DNA from: Dyella sp. OK004
GTDB taxonomy: Bacteria > Pseudomonadota > Gammaproteobacteria > Xanthomonadales > Rhodanobacteraceae
NCBI RefSeq assembly: GCF_900114495.1
Contig: NZ_FOZI01000002.1
Coordinates: forward strand, 806,001-870,000
Length of the DNA stretch: 64,000 bases
Direction of reading: 5' to 3'
The notes under the pieces are model-generated. The model was not told the DNA's origin. It made no database searches and was given only the letters and a program-made list of their open reading frames with translations. Positions 1-9,185 of this stretch are shown piece by piece (the first letter of the stretch is position 1; every line of letters begins with the position of its first letter). Position numbers and translations under genes: made by a program.

Positions 1-284
1 TCAATCTTGGTGGACTCTTCCTTGGCCTTCCACTAATGCATCGACGTCTACTGCGTGGCCAGCTACGGAGTTGGTACATGCACGACATCTTGCCCCCCAT
101 CACAGCAGCAGCCTTCGTCGTCTTATCTGCAAAATGGCTGCGGCCAGATGTGGGCCGCAATCTGGCCGGAGTAGTTTGGCTCGCTACGGTAGGCTTGCTT
201 ACGCTTATAGCGGCGACGGCGTCTTCTCGCGGAGTCAGACAACTGTTACTAAGCTATGTCTGGCGCCTATCCGCAAAACGCTAA
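1..284 (+). CDS. Polysaccharide flippase (Wzx-like), C-terminal fragment
   Basis: Only the last roughly 94 codons are in the window; the frame is open to the left edge from base 3, so the gene begins upstream. The fragment reads NLGGLFLGLPLMHRRLL, then a short loop, then two hydrophobic segments (about ITAAAFVVLSAKW and LAGVVWLATVGLLTLIA) and a basic tail. This layout is typical of the end of inner-membrane oligosaccharide flippases, which move undecaprenyl-linked glycans across the membrane. It converges on the glycosyltransferase to its right with a 16-base gap. The call rests on a fragment plus the polysaccharide context; another polytopic polysaccharide protein is possible. Confidence 0.55.
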   Translation, partial: NLGGLFLGLPLMHRRLLRGQLRSWYMHDILPPITAAAFVVLSAKWLRPDVGRNLAGVVWLATVGLLTLIAATASSRGVRQLLLSYVWRLSAKR

Positions 285-300
285 GCACTAATATTGATTA

Positions 301-1344
301 CTAAGGCTGAAGCAGATGACCGTAACGCGCTCGCAAGCCTTGACGTGACCGCACCATTCGTCGCTCGATGGCCCGGTAAATTAAGGTCAAAACACGTTGT
401 GCAACAGGAACTCTCTCACATACAACGGCCAACGCTCGAAGTACATTTGCCCGCGAAGTCTTTGAATAGTCCCGATCCAAAGCAAGGGCCGCATCGCGCG
501 CGAATTCGTAACGGCCGGAGGCCAGCGCATTTCCCCCACGCCTAAAAAGCATGCGCCGAGCATCCGCGTGTAACGCCGCAAGCAGACGATCACGATCCGA
601 AACACTGAGCATGTCAAGCGCCTCAATATTCCGAAACATCTTCTGCCACCCTGGCCAAAAGGACGAGAGAGGTTGCGTTGCGCTGGCCGATTGAGTGTTG
701 AGCGTAAACACCGCGGATGGGTACTTTTCGACCACGTAAGAGTATCTCGCAGCTAGGCGTAGGGTGTAATCGAGATCTCCGGGACTTAGGGCTTCCGGAT
801 CTAAAAACCCAACCTGTTCCAGTACTTCACGACGAAACACGATTCCAGTCCAAGCTGGCGCCAGGCCGGCGGTCATTGCAAGCGCCCCTTCTGGCGGAAA
901 AAATACCCCATCCCGCAACCACCGCTCGACGCGGGCATCCCAGATCACCCCCTCCGGATCGACATTGAGGGTAATTCCGACCCAGAACATCGCCTGCGGA
1001 TGTGCATTCAGCGCAGTTAGCGCGCGTTGATAAAAGCCGGGAAGCAAGTAGTCGTCATCCGATAGCAGTGAGAAGAATGGAGTCTCGATATTGCGTACTC
1101 CGAACTCGAAATTTGCGCCACTCCCGATATTCTGTGAGTGACAGTGATATTCGATTTGAGGGTGCAACTGGGTCAAAGCAGCCACTATCTTCCCCGTGTC
1201 ATCCCCTGATGCGTTGTCACACACTCGAACCCGAACGCTTACCGGCTCCTGCTGCAAGGCACTGACGATAGCCCTCCGTAGCAAACGCGGACGTCGGTAA
1301 GTTGGTATGACCGTTGTTATTTGGGATAGCGTGGACTCTGACAT
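301..1344 (-). CDS. Family 2 glycosyltransferase
   Basis: This 347-residue protein begins TTVIPTYRRPRLLRRAI, the nucleotide-sugar-binding start of a GT-A fold. It carries the LSDDDYLLP acidic motif near residue 95 that binds divalent metal and UDP-sugar, and no membrane segment is evident. It probably adds one sugar to a lipid-linked O-antigen or capsule unit at the cytoplasmic face. It is reverse-strand like the next four genes but separated from them by about 240 bases, so it may have its own promoter. No clear Shine-Dalgarno precedes the ATG. Base composition is lower in GC than the housekeeping genes further right, as is common for surface-polysaccharide loci. Donor and acceptor cannot be told from sequence. 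Confidence 0.85.
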   Translation of the reverse strand: MSESTLSQITTVIPTYRRPRLLRRAIVSALQQEPVSVRVRVCDNASGDDTGKIVAALTQLHPQIEYHCHSQNIGSGANFEFGVRNIETPFFSLLSDDDYLLPGFYQRALTALNAHPQAMFWVGITLNVDPEGVIWDARVERWLRDGVFFPPEGALAMTAGLAPAWTGIVFRREVLEQVGFLDPEALSPGDLDYTLRLAARYSYVVEKYPSAVFTLNTQSASATQPLSSFWPGWQKMFRNIEALDMLSVSDRDRLLAALHADARRMLFRRGGNALASGRYEFARDAALALDRDYSKTSRANVLRALAVVCERVPVAQRVLTLIYRAIERRMVRSRQGLRARYGHLLQP

Positions 1345-1585
1345 GCTCGGCTATAGTCTGAGGGAGGATAGAAAAGAGCGTAAACAAAATTATTGCTTAA
1401 GTTCGACAAACTGCGATGCCTAAACCTGAATCTACGCGCACAACAAATCGTCGAGCCCAATCACAAATTTCTAATAGAACGACTGCGGATTCCTATGCGC
1501 GGCAAGACACCAGATACGCGCTATATCTTCAAGATGAATCCCGTAGCTGAATACTTCTCTGCATCAACACCGGGCACCCATACCG

Positions 1586-2671
1586 TCAGGCCAGTTCGCT
1601 AATAATTCTCGCCGCTGCCCTCCCGTCACCATATGGCGATCCCCCTTTAGCCATACGCGCATGAGCAGATGCATCATCAAGCAGATGCACAGCAGCCATC
1701 ACGATTCGCTTCGTATCTGTGCCGACCAATTTCGCCACACCCGCCTGCACTGCCTCTGGCCGCTCCGTTTGCTCTCTTAGTACCAGCACCGGCTTGGCAA
1801 GTGCAGGCGCTTCCTCCTGTACACCGCCACTATCGGTGAGGATCAGTGTGGACTGGCGCATTAGATCGACGAAATCGAAGTAGTCCTGCGGCGGCAAGAG
1901 CTTGATTCGGGGATGGTTCGCCAAAACACTCCGAGCGGACTCCTGCACATTAGGATTGGGGTGCACCGGGTAGAGGACTTCGATATCGGTATAACGATCG
2001 GCCAACTCACGCACCGCCGACAAGATGTTCCGCAACGGTAACCCGAAGTTTTCGCGCCGATGAGCGGTAAGCAGAATTGTGCGGCCCTGTCGGATCGGTG
2101 CAGGCCCCAGCTTGTGTACGGTGTGCATCAATGTGTCGATGCCTGTGTTGCCCGTGACGTGGATGCCCGCAGCAGAGATGCCTTCCGCACGCAAGTGTTC
2201 AGCCGCCCCCGAAGTGGGAGCAAAATGCCAGCGCGCAATGCGCGCTACCATCTGTCGATACCCTTCCTCGGGAAAAGGCTGATCAAGATCCTGAGTACGG
2301 AGGCCGGCTTCAACATGGCCAAACGGAACTTGCCGATGGAAGGCAGCGAGCGCAGCGGCCAAAACTGTGGAGGTATCGCCTTGCGCCAGAACAATGCTGG
2401 CGTGCTCCTTTACTAATACGCGGTCAAGCGCGGGCAACATGCGGGCAATCAGGTCTGTCGGAGCCTGTCCCGCCGTCATGAGATCCAAATCATGATCGAC
2501 AGGAACCTCCAATCGCCGAAGCATCTGGTCAAGCAAATTCCTATGCTGGGCAGTTGCCACCACAACGCATCGTGCCCAATCCGTTGCCCGCAATGCTGCC
2601 ACTACCGGGGCCATCTTGATGGCCTCTGGGCGAGTCCCTATGACGCACACTACGCTACGCAGCTGACTCAC
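1586..2671 (-). CDS. wecB: UDP-N-acetylglucosamine 2-epimerase (non-hydrolysing)
   Basis: The 361-residue length and the N-terminal VIGTRPEAIKMAPV motif are those of WecB/MnaA, which interconverts UDP-GlcNAc and UDP-ManNAc. Further family marks are GHVEAGLRT near residue 120, LLTAHRRENFG near 200 and LTDSGGVQEEAP near 280. The start is GTG and forms a GTGA overlap with the stop of the upstream glycosyltransferase, so it is translated as part of the operon that begins at 5752. It would supply UDP-ManNAc for an O-antigen or enterobacterial-common-antigen-like glycan. It is the more canonical of the two epimerase-like genes here. Confidence 0.92.
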   Translation of the reverse strand: MSQLRSVVCVIGTRPEAIKMAPVVAALRATDWARCVVVATAQHRNLLDQMLRRLEVPVDHDLDLMTAGQAPTDLIARMLPALDRVLVKEHASIVLAQGDTSTVLAAALAAFHRQVPFGHVEAGLRTQDLDQPFPEEGYRQMVARIARWHFAPTSGAAEHLRAEGISAAGIHVTGNTGIDTLMHTVHKLGPAPIRQGRTILLTAHRRENFGLPLRNILSAVRELADRYTDIEVLYPVHPNPNVQESARSVLANHPRIKLLPPQDYFDFVDLMRQSTLILTDSGGVQEEAPALAKPVLVLREQTERPEAVQAGVAKLVGTDTKRIVMAAVHLLDDASAHARMAKGGSPYGDGRAAARIISELA

Positions 2672-3780
2672 TGCCTTACTCCCTCACCACTGAGCCGGCT
2701 TTGCCCAAGTGATAAATCGACCGCCAGGGTCGTTGCAATAGCAGGCCAGTCCATGCCTTCGGGAAGGCCCACCGTAATTCGTCTCGCCACCTGCTCGCGA
2801 ATGACTCGCTGCAAGTCGACTATGTCGCCCGGCTCCGCTAGAAGTGGGCCAAGCTGCGCGGCCTGTAACGGAAAGTTATCCATGAAATTAGGGGTACGCG
2901 TCGCCACAAGCGGCCGACCACATGCGATCGCCTCGGCTATTTTGTTGGAGGCCCCTGCATCCATGATGGCGGAACGGCGATAAGGCACCGAGAGTAAGTT
3001 GCAACAAGCCAGCATCGTCGGCACCTGCTCAAATGGCACGTTACCGACGTAACGGATACCCGGCTGCTGAAGATCCATGTCGGGTCGAGGCTTACCGCCG
3101 AGTAGCAGCTCAATATCCACGCCCTCGCTGCGCAATCCTCGTACAGCGGCTACCAGATCATCAACGCCCCGATCCTGCTCCATGCTGCCGAAATAACCGA
3201 TATAGATCGCCTCTTCGGGAAAGCCGTGCATCCTCCGGCTCTCTTGCATATCCAGAGGGCAAAACCTTCTAAGGTCGACACCATTAGGCACGATGAGATC
3301 ACGTCCTACCTGATACCCAACGCGCTCCATCAACGACTGACTCGCAAACAATCGGTTATCAGAACGACGCAAGAGATAGTCGAACAGATCAAAACCCGGC
3401 AAGCGCTGATATCCGGCGAACTCGTCGTATTTGTCATACACGTCGAATACGAAGCGCGCTCTTAAACGTCTCGCCAACCGGTAGGCCATCAGACCGATAT
3501 AGCAGTCACCACTGGCCACCACCACTTGCGGCTTTTGACTGGCAAGAGCTTCGATACCCCACTGTCGTAGACCAGCCCAACCGAGTAGCGGAGTGGAGAC
3601 AATCTCAAGATCGCCGTCACGCAGTCTATGAATTTCGCGCGTGTGATAATCCAGGAGCCACAGCTTCGTGCGCACACCACTGCGCGCCCAATGCACTGGC
3701 AGCTGATAGATCCGACCAAACTGCTCTCTTAGAGCATCACGATTTGTATAAAAACGCTTCCCCACGAACAACACGTTCAT
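2668..3780 (-). CDS. Family 4 glycosyltransferase
   Basis: This 370-residue GT-B protein starts MNVLFVGKRFYTNRD and has the acceptor-side Rossmann half first. The C-terminal half carries GYFGSMEQDRGVDDLV and the EAIACGRPLVATRTP segment (the E-x7-E-like donor-binding region near residue 290). It is a retaining GT4-type enzyme that would transfer a nucleotide-activated sugar to a growing surface glycan. Its ATG overlaps the TGA of the upstream epimerase-like gene by four bases and its stop overlaps wecB by four, so translation is coupled. Sugar specificity is not readable from sequence. Confidence 0.87.
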   Translation of the reverse strand: MNVLFVGKRFYTNRDALREQFGRIYQLPVHWARSGVRTKLWLLDYHTREIHRLRDGDLEIVSTPLLGWAGLRQWGIEALASQKPQVVVASGDCYIGLMAYRLARRLRARFVFDVYDKYDEFAGYQRLPGFDLFDYLLRRSDNRLFASQSLMERVGYQVGRDLIVPNGVDLRRFCPLDMQESRRMHGFPEEAIYIGYFGSMEQDRGVDDLVAAVRGLRSEGVDIELLLGGKPRPDMDLQQPGIRYVGNVPFEQVPTMLACCNLLSVPYRRSAIMDAGASNKIAEAIACGRPLVATRTPNFMDNFPLQAAQLGPLLAEPGDIVDLQRVIREQVARRITVGLPEGMDWPAIATTLAVDLSLGQSRLSGEGVRQ

Positions 3781-4901
3781 GAATTGGCCTGAAGGTATTG
3801 CGAGCCTTCGTCGGCAAGAAACTCGGCTATACGGTGCGACGGCCCATCTCGATGAATATCCATGATCGAATGACGCAATTGAACAAAACGCCCTTCGTGG
3901 ATGAATTGGACGACACCTTCAGCAATGCCGGCCTCCATAATTGCATTGGCTCCAAGCCCATCCGGGCGCTCCGTTCGCTCTCGCATTACCAGCGTAGGAA
4001 CACCGAGAGCCGCCAGCTCCTCCTGATTGGATCCCCCATCCGTGAGTACGCAAGCGGCACCAGCGGCAAGCCTGAGAAAGTCGCGATAGCCCATACGCGG
4101 TATGAGATTCAGATTGGGCATATTGGAAAGTCGCGCCATGAAACCGCCCGCTTCCAAACGCCGCCTGGTGGCCGGGTGCAAGACAAAATGAATCGGGTAG
4201 CTTTCGGCAAGACGCTCGACCAGAGCCACCAAGTCAGACAATCGCTGAGCAACATATATGTTCTGAAAGCGATGCAGCGATACAACTAGGTACGGATGAT
4301 TGGTCTCTCGACCTACAGAAACTGCACCGGCCAGAATGACCGCATCAATGATGGTGTTGCCTTTCGTGTCAATGACCAGAGCGTCATGATGAAGGCGCAT
4401 ATAGTCGGCTGCTTGCGCATTCGGGCACATGGCGACATCAGTCATCCGAAACACCAGCCGGCGGCAGAGTTCTTCAGGAAAGGGGTCAAAGATCCTTCCG
4501 GAACTCAGACCACTCTCCAAATGAACAATCCGCGCACCACAACGTCTACCAGCCACAGCCCCAACCAACGTAGAAAGTGTGTCGCCATGAACAAGCACGT
4601 CTAGCGGCACACCTGGTTTTGCCAACAGCTTTAGTTGCTTGACCACTCCGCGATAGGCGACGGGAAGCCAGTACAGCAAGGACCTAACTGTAGAACGCTC
4701 TGAAGCCGGCATTGCCGACACCTGCGGCGACCTGATCGAAAACTCATCGATCAGATCCTGCATCGTTTCTTGATGTTGACCTGTCATAAGCAGGGTTACT
4801 GACAACCCGAGCCTTTCGCATGCAACAACGACCGGTGCAACCTTGATCAATTGAGCACGCGTGCCAATAACAAAAACCAGACACCTATGCATTTGGGTCA
4901 C
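3777..4901 (-). CDS. Second UDP-GlcNAc 2-epimerase-like protein
   Basis: The 374-residue protein shares the WecB layout: VIGTRAQLIKVAPV at the N terminus, MTGQHQETMQDL, HLESGLSSG near 128, VVSLHRFQNI near 200 and LTDGGSNQEELAALG near 290. In WecB the first motif is GTRPEAIK and the third is H-x-EAG. Here Pro-Glu is replaced by Ala-Gln, and HVEAGLRT by HLESGLSS. It may therefore act on another UDP-sugar or be a hydrolysing NeuC/LegG-type relative. It starts with GTG in a GTGA overlap with the upstream glycosyltransferase and sits one gene away from a canonical wecB. Confidence 0.8.
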   Translation of the reverse strand: MTQMHRCLVFVIGTRAQLIKVAPVVVACERLGLSVTLLMTGQHQETMQDLIDEFSIRSPQVSAMPASERSTVRSLLYWLPVAYRGVVKQLKLLAKPGVPLDVLVHGDTLSTLVGAVAGRRCGARIVHLESGLSSGRIFDPFPEELCRRLVFRMTDVAMCPNAQAADYMRLHHDALVIDTKGNTIIDAVILAGAVSVGRETNHPYLVVSLHRFQNIYVAQRLSDLVALVERLAESYPIHFVLHPATRRRLEAGGFMARLSNMPNLNLIPRMGYRDFLRLAAGAACVLTDGGSNQEELAALGVPTLVMRERTERPDGLGANAIMEAGIAEGVVQFIHEGRFVQLRHSIMDIHRDGPSHRIAEFLADEGSQYLQANS

Positions 4902-5752
4902 GCATCTCGACGATAAGTCAGTGCTGTAATTTGCTCAGACACCAACCCAATCAGGAATACAATCACGCCCGCACTCCACATCAAAGTGCTCATATTGGTC
5001 AGCCGCCCACCATGACTAAATGTCCACGCATAGTTCGCAAGTCCCAATAGAAAGAACACCGCACTTGCTGGCGCAAACAACTTCAGCGGCGAATACAACG
5101 TCGCAATCTTGAAAATGATCAGCAGGAAGCGGATGCCATCCTTCAATGGTTTGATGTGACTCTTTCCTACTCGCTGCGCTGCCTTGATGGGCAGATACGC
5201 CACCGCGTAGGCGCTGCGAAAGAACGCCATAGTGCTGGTCGTCGGATAAGAAAAGCCATTGGGCAGCAGGTGAAGAAACTCGCGGAACTTGTCCGCGCGC
5301 ACCACGCGGAACCCCGACGTGAGATCAGCCACTTCATGTCCAGTCATCCGAGTGGCGAGCCAATTGTAAATAGTGTTGGCCACTCCTCGACCAACGCCGG
5401 CCTGGCTGCTCCAGTCACGTGCACCGACCACCATGTCATAACCTTCATTAAGTCGCTCAAGCAAGCGGGCAACGTCAGCCGGATCGTGCTGCCCATCGCC
5501 ATCCATGAAGACCAGAAGGTCGCCAGTCGCTGCACGAGCCCCACGCTTGATCGCGGCACCATTGCCCATTGAATAGGGTGAAGCAAGGTGTTGCACACCT
5601 ACCGATGCGCATATTTCTGGCGTGTTGTCGGTGGAACCATCGTCAACCACGATGATCTCAGCGTCCGGCTGGGCGGCCCGCAGGCGTGGCAGTAAGGTGC
5701 CGAGCGCGCCTGCCTCATTCTTGGCAGGCAAAACGATACTGAGGCGATTCAA
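4898..5752 (-). CDS. Family 2 glycosyltransferase with C-terminal membrane anchor (DPM1/ArnC-like)
   Basis: This is the first gene of the four-gene polysaccharide operon. The GT2 domain (residues 1-210) has LSIVLPAKNEAGALG, VVDDGSTDNTPEI and FMDGDGQHDP, the last being the metal-binding motif. Two transmembrane segments follow (about 220-240 and 250-275), as in polyprenyl-phosphate glycosyltransferases that charge undecaprenyl phosphate on the cytoplasmic face. The start is TTG, chosen because GGGGGAG lies about five bases upstream and the MNRLSIVLP start fits the family. The shared 226-base region to pilB must hold promoters for both directions. Confidence 0.87.
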   Translation of the reverse strand: MNRLSIVLPAKNEAGALGTLLPRLRAAQPDAEIIVVDDGSTDNTPEICASVGVQHLASPYSMGNGAAIKRGARAATGDLLVFMDGDGQHDPADVARLLERLNEGYDMVVGARDWSSQAGVGRGVANTIYNWLATRMTGHEVADLTSGFRVVRADKFREFLHLLPNGFSYPTTSTMAFFRSAYAVAYLPIKAAQRVGKSHIKPLKDGIRFLLIIFKIATLYSPLKLFAPASAVFFLLGLANYAWTFSHGGRLTNMSTLMWSAGVIVFLIGLVSEQITALTYRRDA

Positions 5753-5978
5753 AGCAACTCCCCCGAGAGTGAGCGCTGATGATAGCGCGGCCCTCCTGCC
5801 CCCGGTTGTGGTGGATTTGACGAAACGAATGAGCCTGTCAGCGGCCCGTGCTCCGTTCTATCAGTGGAATTGTGCGTACCGTCACCACTGGCAAGCAGGA
5901 ACCTCAAACAGCGGGTGACCTGCCACCTTATCTGGAGTAAATTCCCTTCCAATCAGGGGGCTGGGTGAAATTCTGAAC

Positions 5979-7700
5979 ATGTCGACGCAGATGCAACCGT
6001 CATTGGCAGGCCTGTCGGGCATGGCCCGCCGGCTGGTATCCGACGGGGTTCTCCCCGAGGCGGACGTACGCAAGGCGGTGGTGGATTCCGCCCAGCACAA
6101 GACCACGCTGGCCGCTTGGCTGCTGGACAACAGCTTGGTCGAAAGCGCCCGTCTGACCCAGGTCGCCTCGGCGGAGTTCGGCATGCCGGCCATGGATGTG
6201 TCGTCGCTCCAGCCTTCCAGCATGCCACTGAACCTGATCAGCGAAGCGCTGATCAACAAGCATCACGCACTGCCACTCTTCAGACGCGGCAAGCGGCTGT
6301 TCGTCGGTATTGCCGACCCCATGCAGTCGCATGCGCTGGACGAAATCAAGTTCCACTCGAACTGTATGGTGGAGCCAATCCTGGTCGAGCGTGGCCAGCT
6401 CTATCGGGTGATCGAGAACACCCTTACTTCCATGAACGCCGCGGTGCCCGATATGGGTGGCGGCGACCTGGATGATCTGGCCCTGGAGGCTGGCGACGAC
6501 GAGGCCGAATCCACCGGCATCGACGCCAACGCGAACGACGATGCCCCAGTGGTGAAGTTCGTCAACAAGATCCTGGTGGATGCCATCCGCCGCGGCGCCT
6601 CGGACATCCATTTCGAGCCGTTCGAAACCCAGTACCGAGTTCGCCTGCGCATGGACGGCATGTTGCGCGCGGTCGCCAGTCCGCCCATGAAATTGTCCGC
6701 CCGCATTTCCTCGCGCCTCAAGGTGATGTCGGGTCTGGATATCGCCGAACGCCGCGTGCCGCAGGACGGCCGCATCAAGCTCAACCTGTCCAAGAGCCGC
6801 GCGGTGGACTTCCGCGTCAGCACACTGCCGACGCTGTTCGGCGAGAAGATTGTGCTGCGTATCCTGGATGGCTCGTCGGCCAAACTGGGTATCGACAAGC
6901 TCGGTTACGAGGAGATCCAGAAGCAGCTCTATATGGATGCTATCCACAAACCCTACGGCATGGTGCTGGTCACCGGCCCTACCGGCTCGGGTAAAACGGT
7001 TTCGCTGTACACCGCGCTGAACATCCTCAATACCGCGGAACGCAATATCTCCACCGTGGAAGACCCGGTGGAAATACGCGTCGAGGGCATCAACCAGGTG
7101 CAGCAGAACGTAAAGCGCGGCATGACCTTCGCCGCAGCCCTGCGCTCGTTCCTGCGCCAGGATCCGGACGTGATCATGGTGGGCGAAATCCGCGACCTGG
7201 AAACCGCCGAGATCGCCATCAAGGCCGCGCAGACCGGCCATATGGTGCTTTCCACACTGCACACCAATGACGCGCCACAGACCATCTCGCGACTGATGAA
7301 CATGGGCATTGCGCCCTACAACATCACCTCGTCGGTGACCCTGGTGATCGCCCAGCGCCTGGCTCGGCGCCTGCACGACTGCAAGAAGCCAATGGACCTG
7401 CCGCCTCAGACCCTTCTGGCCGCCGGCTTTACTCAGGAAGAAATCGATGCCGGCCTGACCCTCTACGAAGCAGTCGGGTGCGATAACTGCAACGAGGGTT
7501 ACAAGGGGCGCTTGGGCATTTATCAGGTCATGCCTATGCTTGAGGACATTCAGAAGATTGTGCTGCAGGGTGGCAACGCCTTGCAGATTGCGGAAGTGGC
7601 GCGCAAAGCCGGGATCAACGACTTGCGCGCATCCGCACTGATGAAGGTCAAGAACGGGGTGACCAGCCTGGCCGAGATCGACCGTGTGACGAAGGACTAA
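5979..7700 (+). CDS. pilB: Type IV pilus extension ATPase PilB
   Basis: The 573-residue length is normal for PilB. The N-terminal GspE/MshEN-type domain spans about 1-150. The catalytic core has Walker A GPTGSGKT at residues 333-340, an Asp box, Walker B RQDPDVIMVGEIRD near 395-410, and the His box STLHTNDAPQT. A C-terminal CDNCNEGYKGR zinc element is present. The hexameric ATPase powers pilin extraction from the inner membrane for twitching and DNA uptake. It begins a pilB-pilC-pilD-coaE row, but no pilin gene lies between pilB and pilC, unlike many Xanthomonads. The Shine-Dalgarno is weak; the start was chosen by family alignment. A 586-codon opposite-strand frame over it is a GC-rich shadow. 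Confidence 0.96.
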   Translation: MSTQMQPSLAGLSGMARRLVSDGVLPEADVRKAVVDSAQHKTTLAAWLLDNSLVESARLTQVASAEFGMPAMDVSSLQPSSMPLNLISEALINKHHALPLFRRGKRLFVGIADPMQSHALDEIKFHSNCMVEPILVERGQLYRVIENTLTSMNAAVPDMGGGDLDDLALEAGDDEAESTGIDANANDDAPVVKFVNKILVDAIRRGASDIHFEPFETQYRVRLRMDGMLRAVASPPMKLSARISSRLKVMSGLDIAERRVPQDGRIKLNLSKSRAVDFRVSTLPTLFGEKIVLRILDGSSAKLGIDKLGYEEIQKQLYMDAIHKPYGMVLVTGPTGSGKTVSLYTALNILNTAERNISTVEDPVEIRVEGINQVQQNVKRGMTFAAALRSFLRQDPDVIMVGEIRDLETAEIAIKAAQTGHMVLSTLHTNDAPQTISRLMNMGIAPYNITSSVTLVIAQRLARRLHDCKKPMDLPPQTLLAAGFTQEEIDAGLTLYEAVGCDNCNEGYKGRLGIYQVMPMLEDIQKIVLQGGNALQIAEVARKAGINDLRASALMKVKNGVTSLAEIDRVTKD

Positions 7701-7850
7701 GAAGAGGTCTCGTTGTCCGGACCGGGATGCAGGTGGCATTGGAGTTGCGTCCCCCCGCACGGATTTAGCTGAAGCAGATGACCTAAACTGCTGAAATTAG
7801 CCGCCCGGCGCCTGTCGCAGCCGGACAGCCTTGGAAGGGGGAAATTCCGC
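7701..7850. other. pilB-pilC gap without a pilin gene
   Basis: This is the place where many Xanthomonadales carry one or two pilA genes. I see no frame with a type III leader (G|FTLIELM-like) on either strand. The gap ends in a strong GGAAGGGGGAA ribosome binding site for pilC. Confidence 0.6.
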
Positions 7851-9119
7851 ATGGCCACAGTAACGGCAATCGCCAAAGACGCGCGCACCCGAGGTGCCGC
7901 GCGCGCCACCATCAGTCAGATGACCACGTACGACTGGGTGGCTCTGGACAAGCGCGGCAAGCGCATGAAGGGGGAAATGCCGGCGAAGAATGCTTCTCTG
8001 GTCAAGGCCGAGTTGCGCCGCCAGGGCATGAATCCGCAGACGGTGCGTGAACGTTCCAAGCCCCTGTTCGGCGCCAGCGGAAGCACGGTCAAACCGCGCG
8101 ACGTGGCGATCTTCAGCCGCCAGATCGCCACCATGATGGCTTCCGGTGTGCCGATGGTGCAGTCCTTCGAGATCATCGCCGACGGACAGAAAAACGTCCG
8201 CTTCAAGAACATACTCGTCGACGTTAAGCAGGGTATCGAGGGCGGTTCTGCATTGCACGAAGCGCTGGCCAAGTACCCAGTACAGTTCGACGAGCTCTAC
8301 CGCAACTTGGTGCACGCGGGCGAATCGGCCGGCGTGCTCGATACCGTGCTTGATACGGTGGCGACCTATAAGGAGCGGATGGAGGGCATCAAGAGCAAGA
8401 TCAAGAAGGCCCTGTTCTATCCGGTCATGGTGTTGGTGGTGGCGTTGCTGGTCAGCATGATCCTGCTGCTGTTCGTAGTGCCGGTGTTCGAGCAGACCTT
8501 CAAGGATGCGGGCGCCGAACTGCCCGCCCCGACTCAGATCGTGATCAGCGCCTCGCAGTTCATGCAGCACTATTGGTGGCTTGTGATCGGTGTGATTGTC
8601 GGCAGCATCGTTGCGCTCATTGCCGCCAAAAAGCGCTCGGCCAAGGTTGCGCACTTCCTTGATCGACTTATGCTGCGGCTACCTATCATTGGCAACATCC
8701 TCCGCCAATCCGCTATCGCCCGTTTCGCCCGCACCCTCGGTGTCACCTTCCGAGCTGGCGTTCCACTGGTAGAAGCTCTGGAAGCGGTAGCCGGAGCCAC
8801 CGGCAGCATCGTGTATAGCGAAGCAGTTCTTCAGATGCGCGACGACGTCTCGGTAGGTCACCAGCTCCAGCTCGCCATGCGCCAGACCGGCCTATTCCCG
8901 AACATGGTGGTGCAGATGACCGCCATCGGCGAGGAATCCGGCGCCCTGGACAACATGCTGTTCAAGGTGGCCGAGTTCTACGAGGAAGAGGTCAACAATG
9001 CCGTCGACACCCTCTCCACCCTGCTCGAACCGCTGATCATGGTGATCCTCGGTGTGCTGGTGGGCGGCATGGTGATATCGCTGTATCTGCCGATCTTCAA
9101 GCTCGCGGGCACGGTGTAA
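7851..9119 (+). CDS. pilC: Type IV pilus inner-membrane platform protein PilC
   Basis: The 422-residue protein has two GspF domains. The first follows VAIFSRQIATMMASGVPMVQSF (from about residue 85) and the second follows IARFARTLGVTFRAGVPLVEAL (from about 285). Membrane segments lie near 190-215, 235-255 and 395-415. PilC forms the platform that couples PilB to the pilus base. The ATG lies eight bases after a purine-rich GGAAGGGGGAA, which supports this start over the internal ATG at residue 24. A strong intrinsic terminator follows before pilD. Confidence 0.95.
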   Translation: MATVTAIAKDARTRGAARATISQMTTYDWVALDKRGKRMKGEMPAKNASLVKAELRRQGMNPQTVRERSKPLFGASGSTVKPRDVAIFSRQIATMMASGVPMVQSFEIIADGQKNVRFKNILVDVKQGIEGGSALHEALAKYPVQFDELYRNLVHAGESAGVLDTVLDTVATYKERMEGIKSKIKKALFYPVMVLVVALLVSMILLLFVVPVFEQTFKDAGAELPAPTQIVISASQFMQHYWWLVIGVIVGSIVALIAAKKRSAKVAHFLDRLMLRLPIIGNILRQSAIARFARTLGVTFRAGVPLVEALEAVAGATGSIVYSEAVLQMRDDVSVGHQLQLAMRQTGLFPNMVVQMTAIGEESGALDNMLFKVAEFYEEEVNNAVDTLSTLLEPLIMVILGVLVGGMVISLYLPIFKLAGTV

Positions 9120-9134
9120 TCTTTGGTTTCCCAG

Positions 9135-9166
9135 GCCCCTCTCCCGCCGGGAGGGGGGCTTTTTTT
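9135..9166 (+). terminator. Intrinsic terminator between pilC and pilD
   Basis: A GC-rich stem of about 11 pairs (bases 9135-9145 with 9149-9159, one G-T pair) with a three-base loop is followed by seven T residues. It would end pilBC transcripts before pilD, so pilD-coaE probably needs read-through or its own start. Confidence 0.85.
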
Positions 9167-9185
9167 ATAGCTATCGAGACACGGC

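Noticed and set aside
5885-5905. Possible sigma-54 promoter (TGGCAAG...) before pilB
   Set aside because: The -12 element TTGCA is missing at the required spacing; only the -24 half resembles the consensus.
6000-7760. 586-codon reverse-strand frame opposite pilB
   Set aside because: Composition is His, Gln and Val rich with no domain, and pilB on the other strand is beyond doubt; it is a GC-rich shadow.
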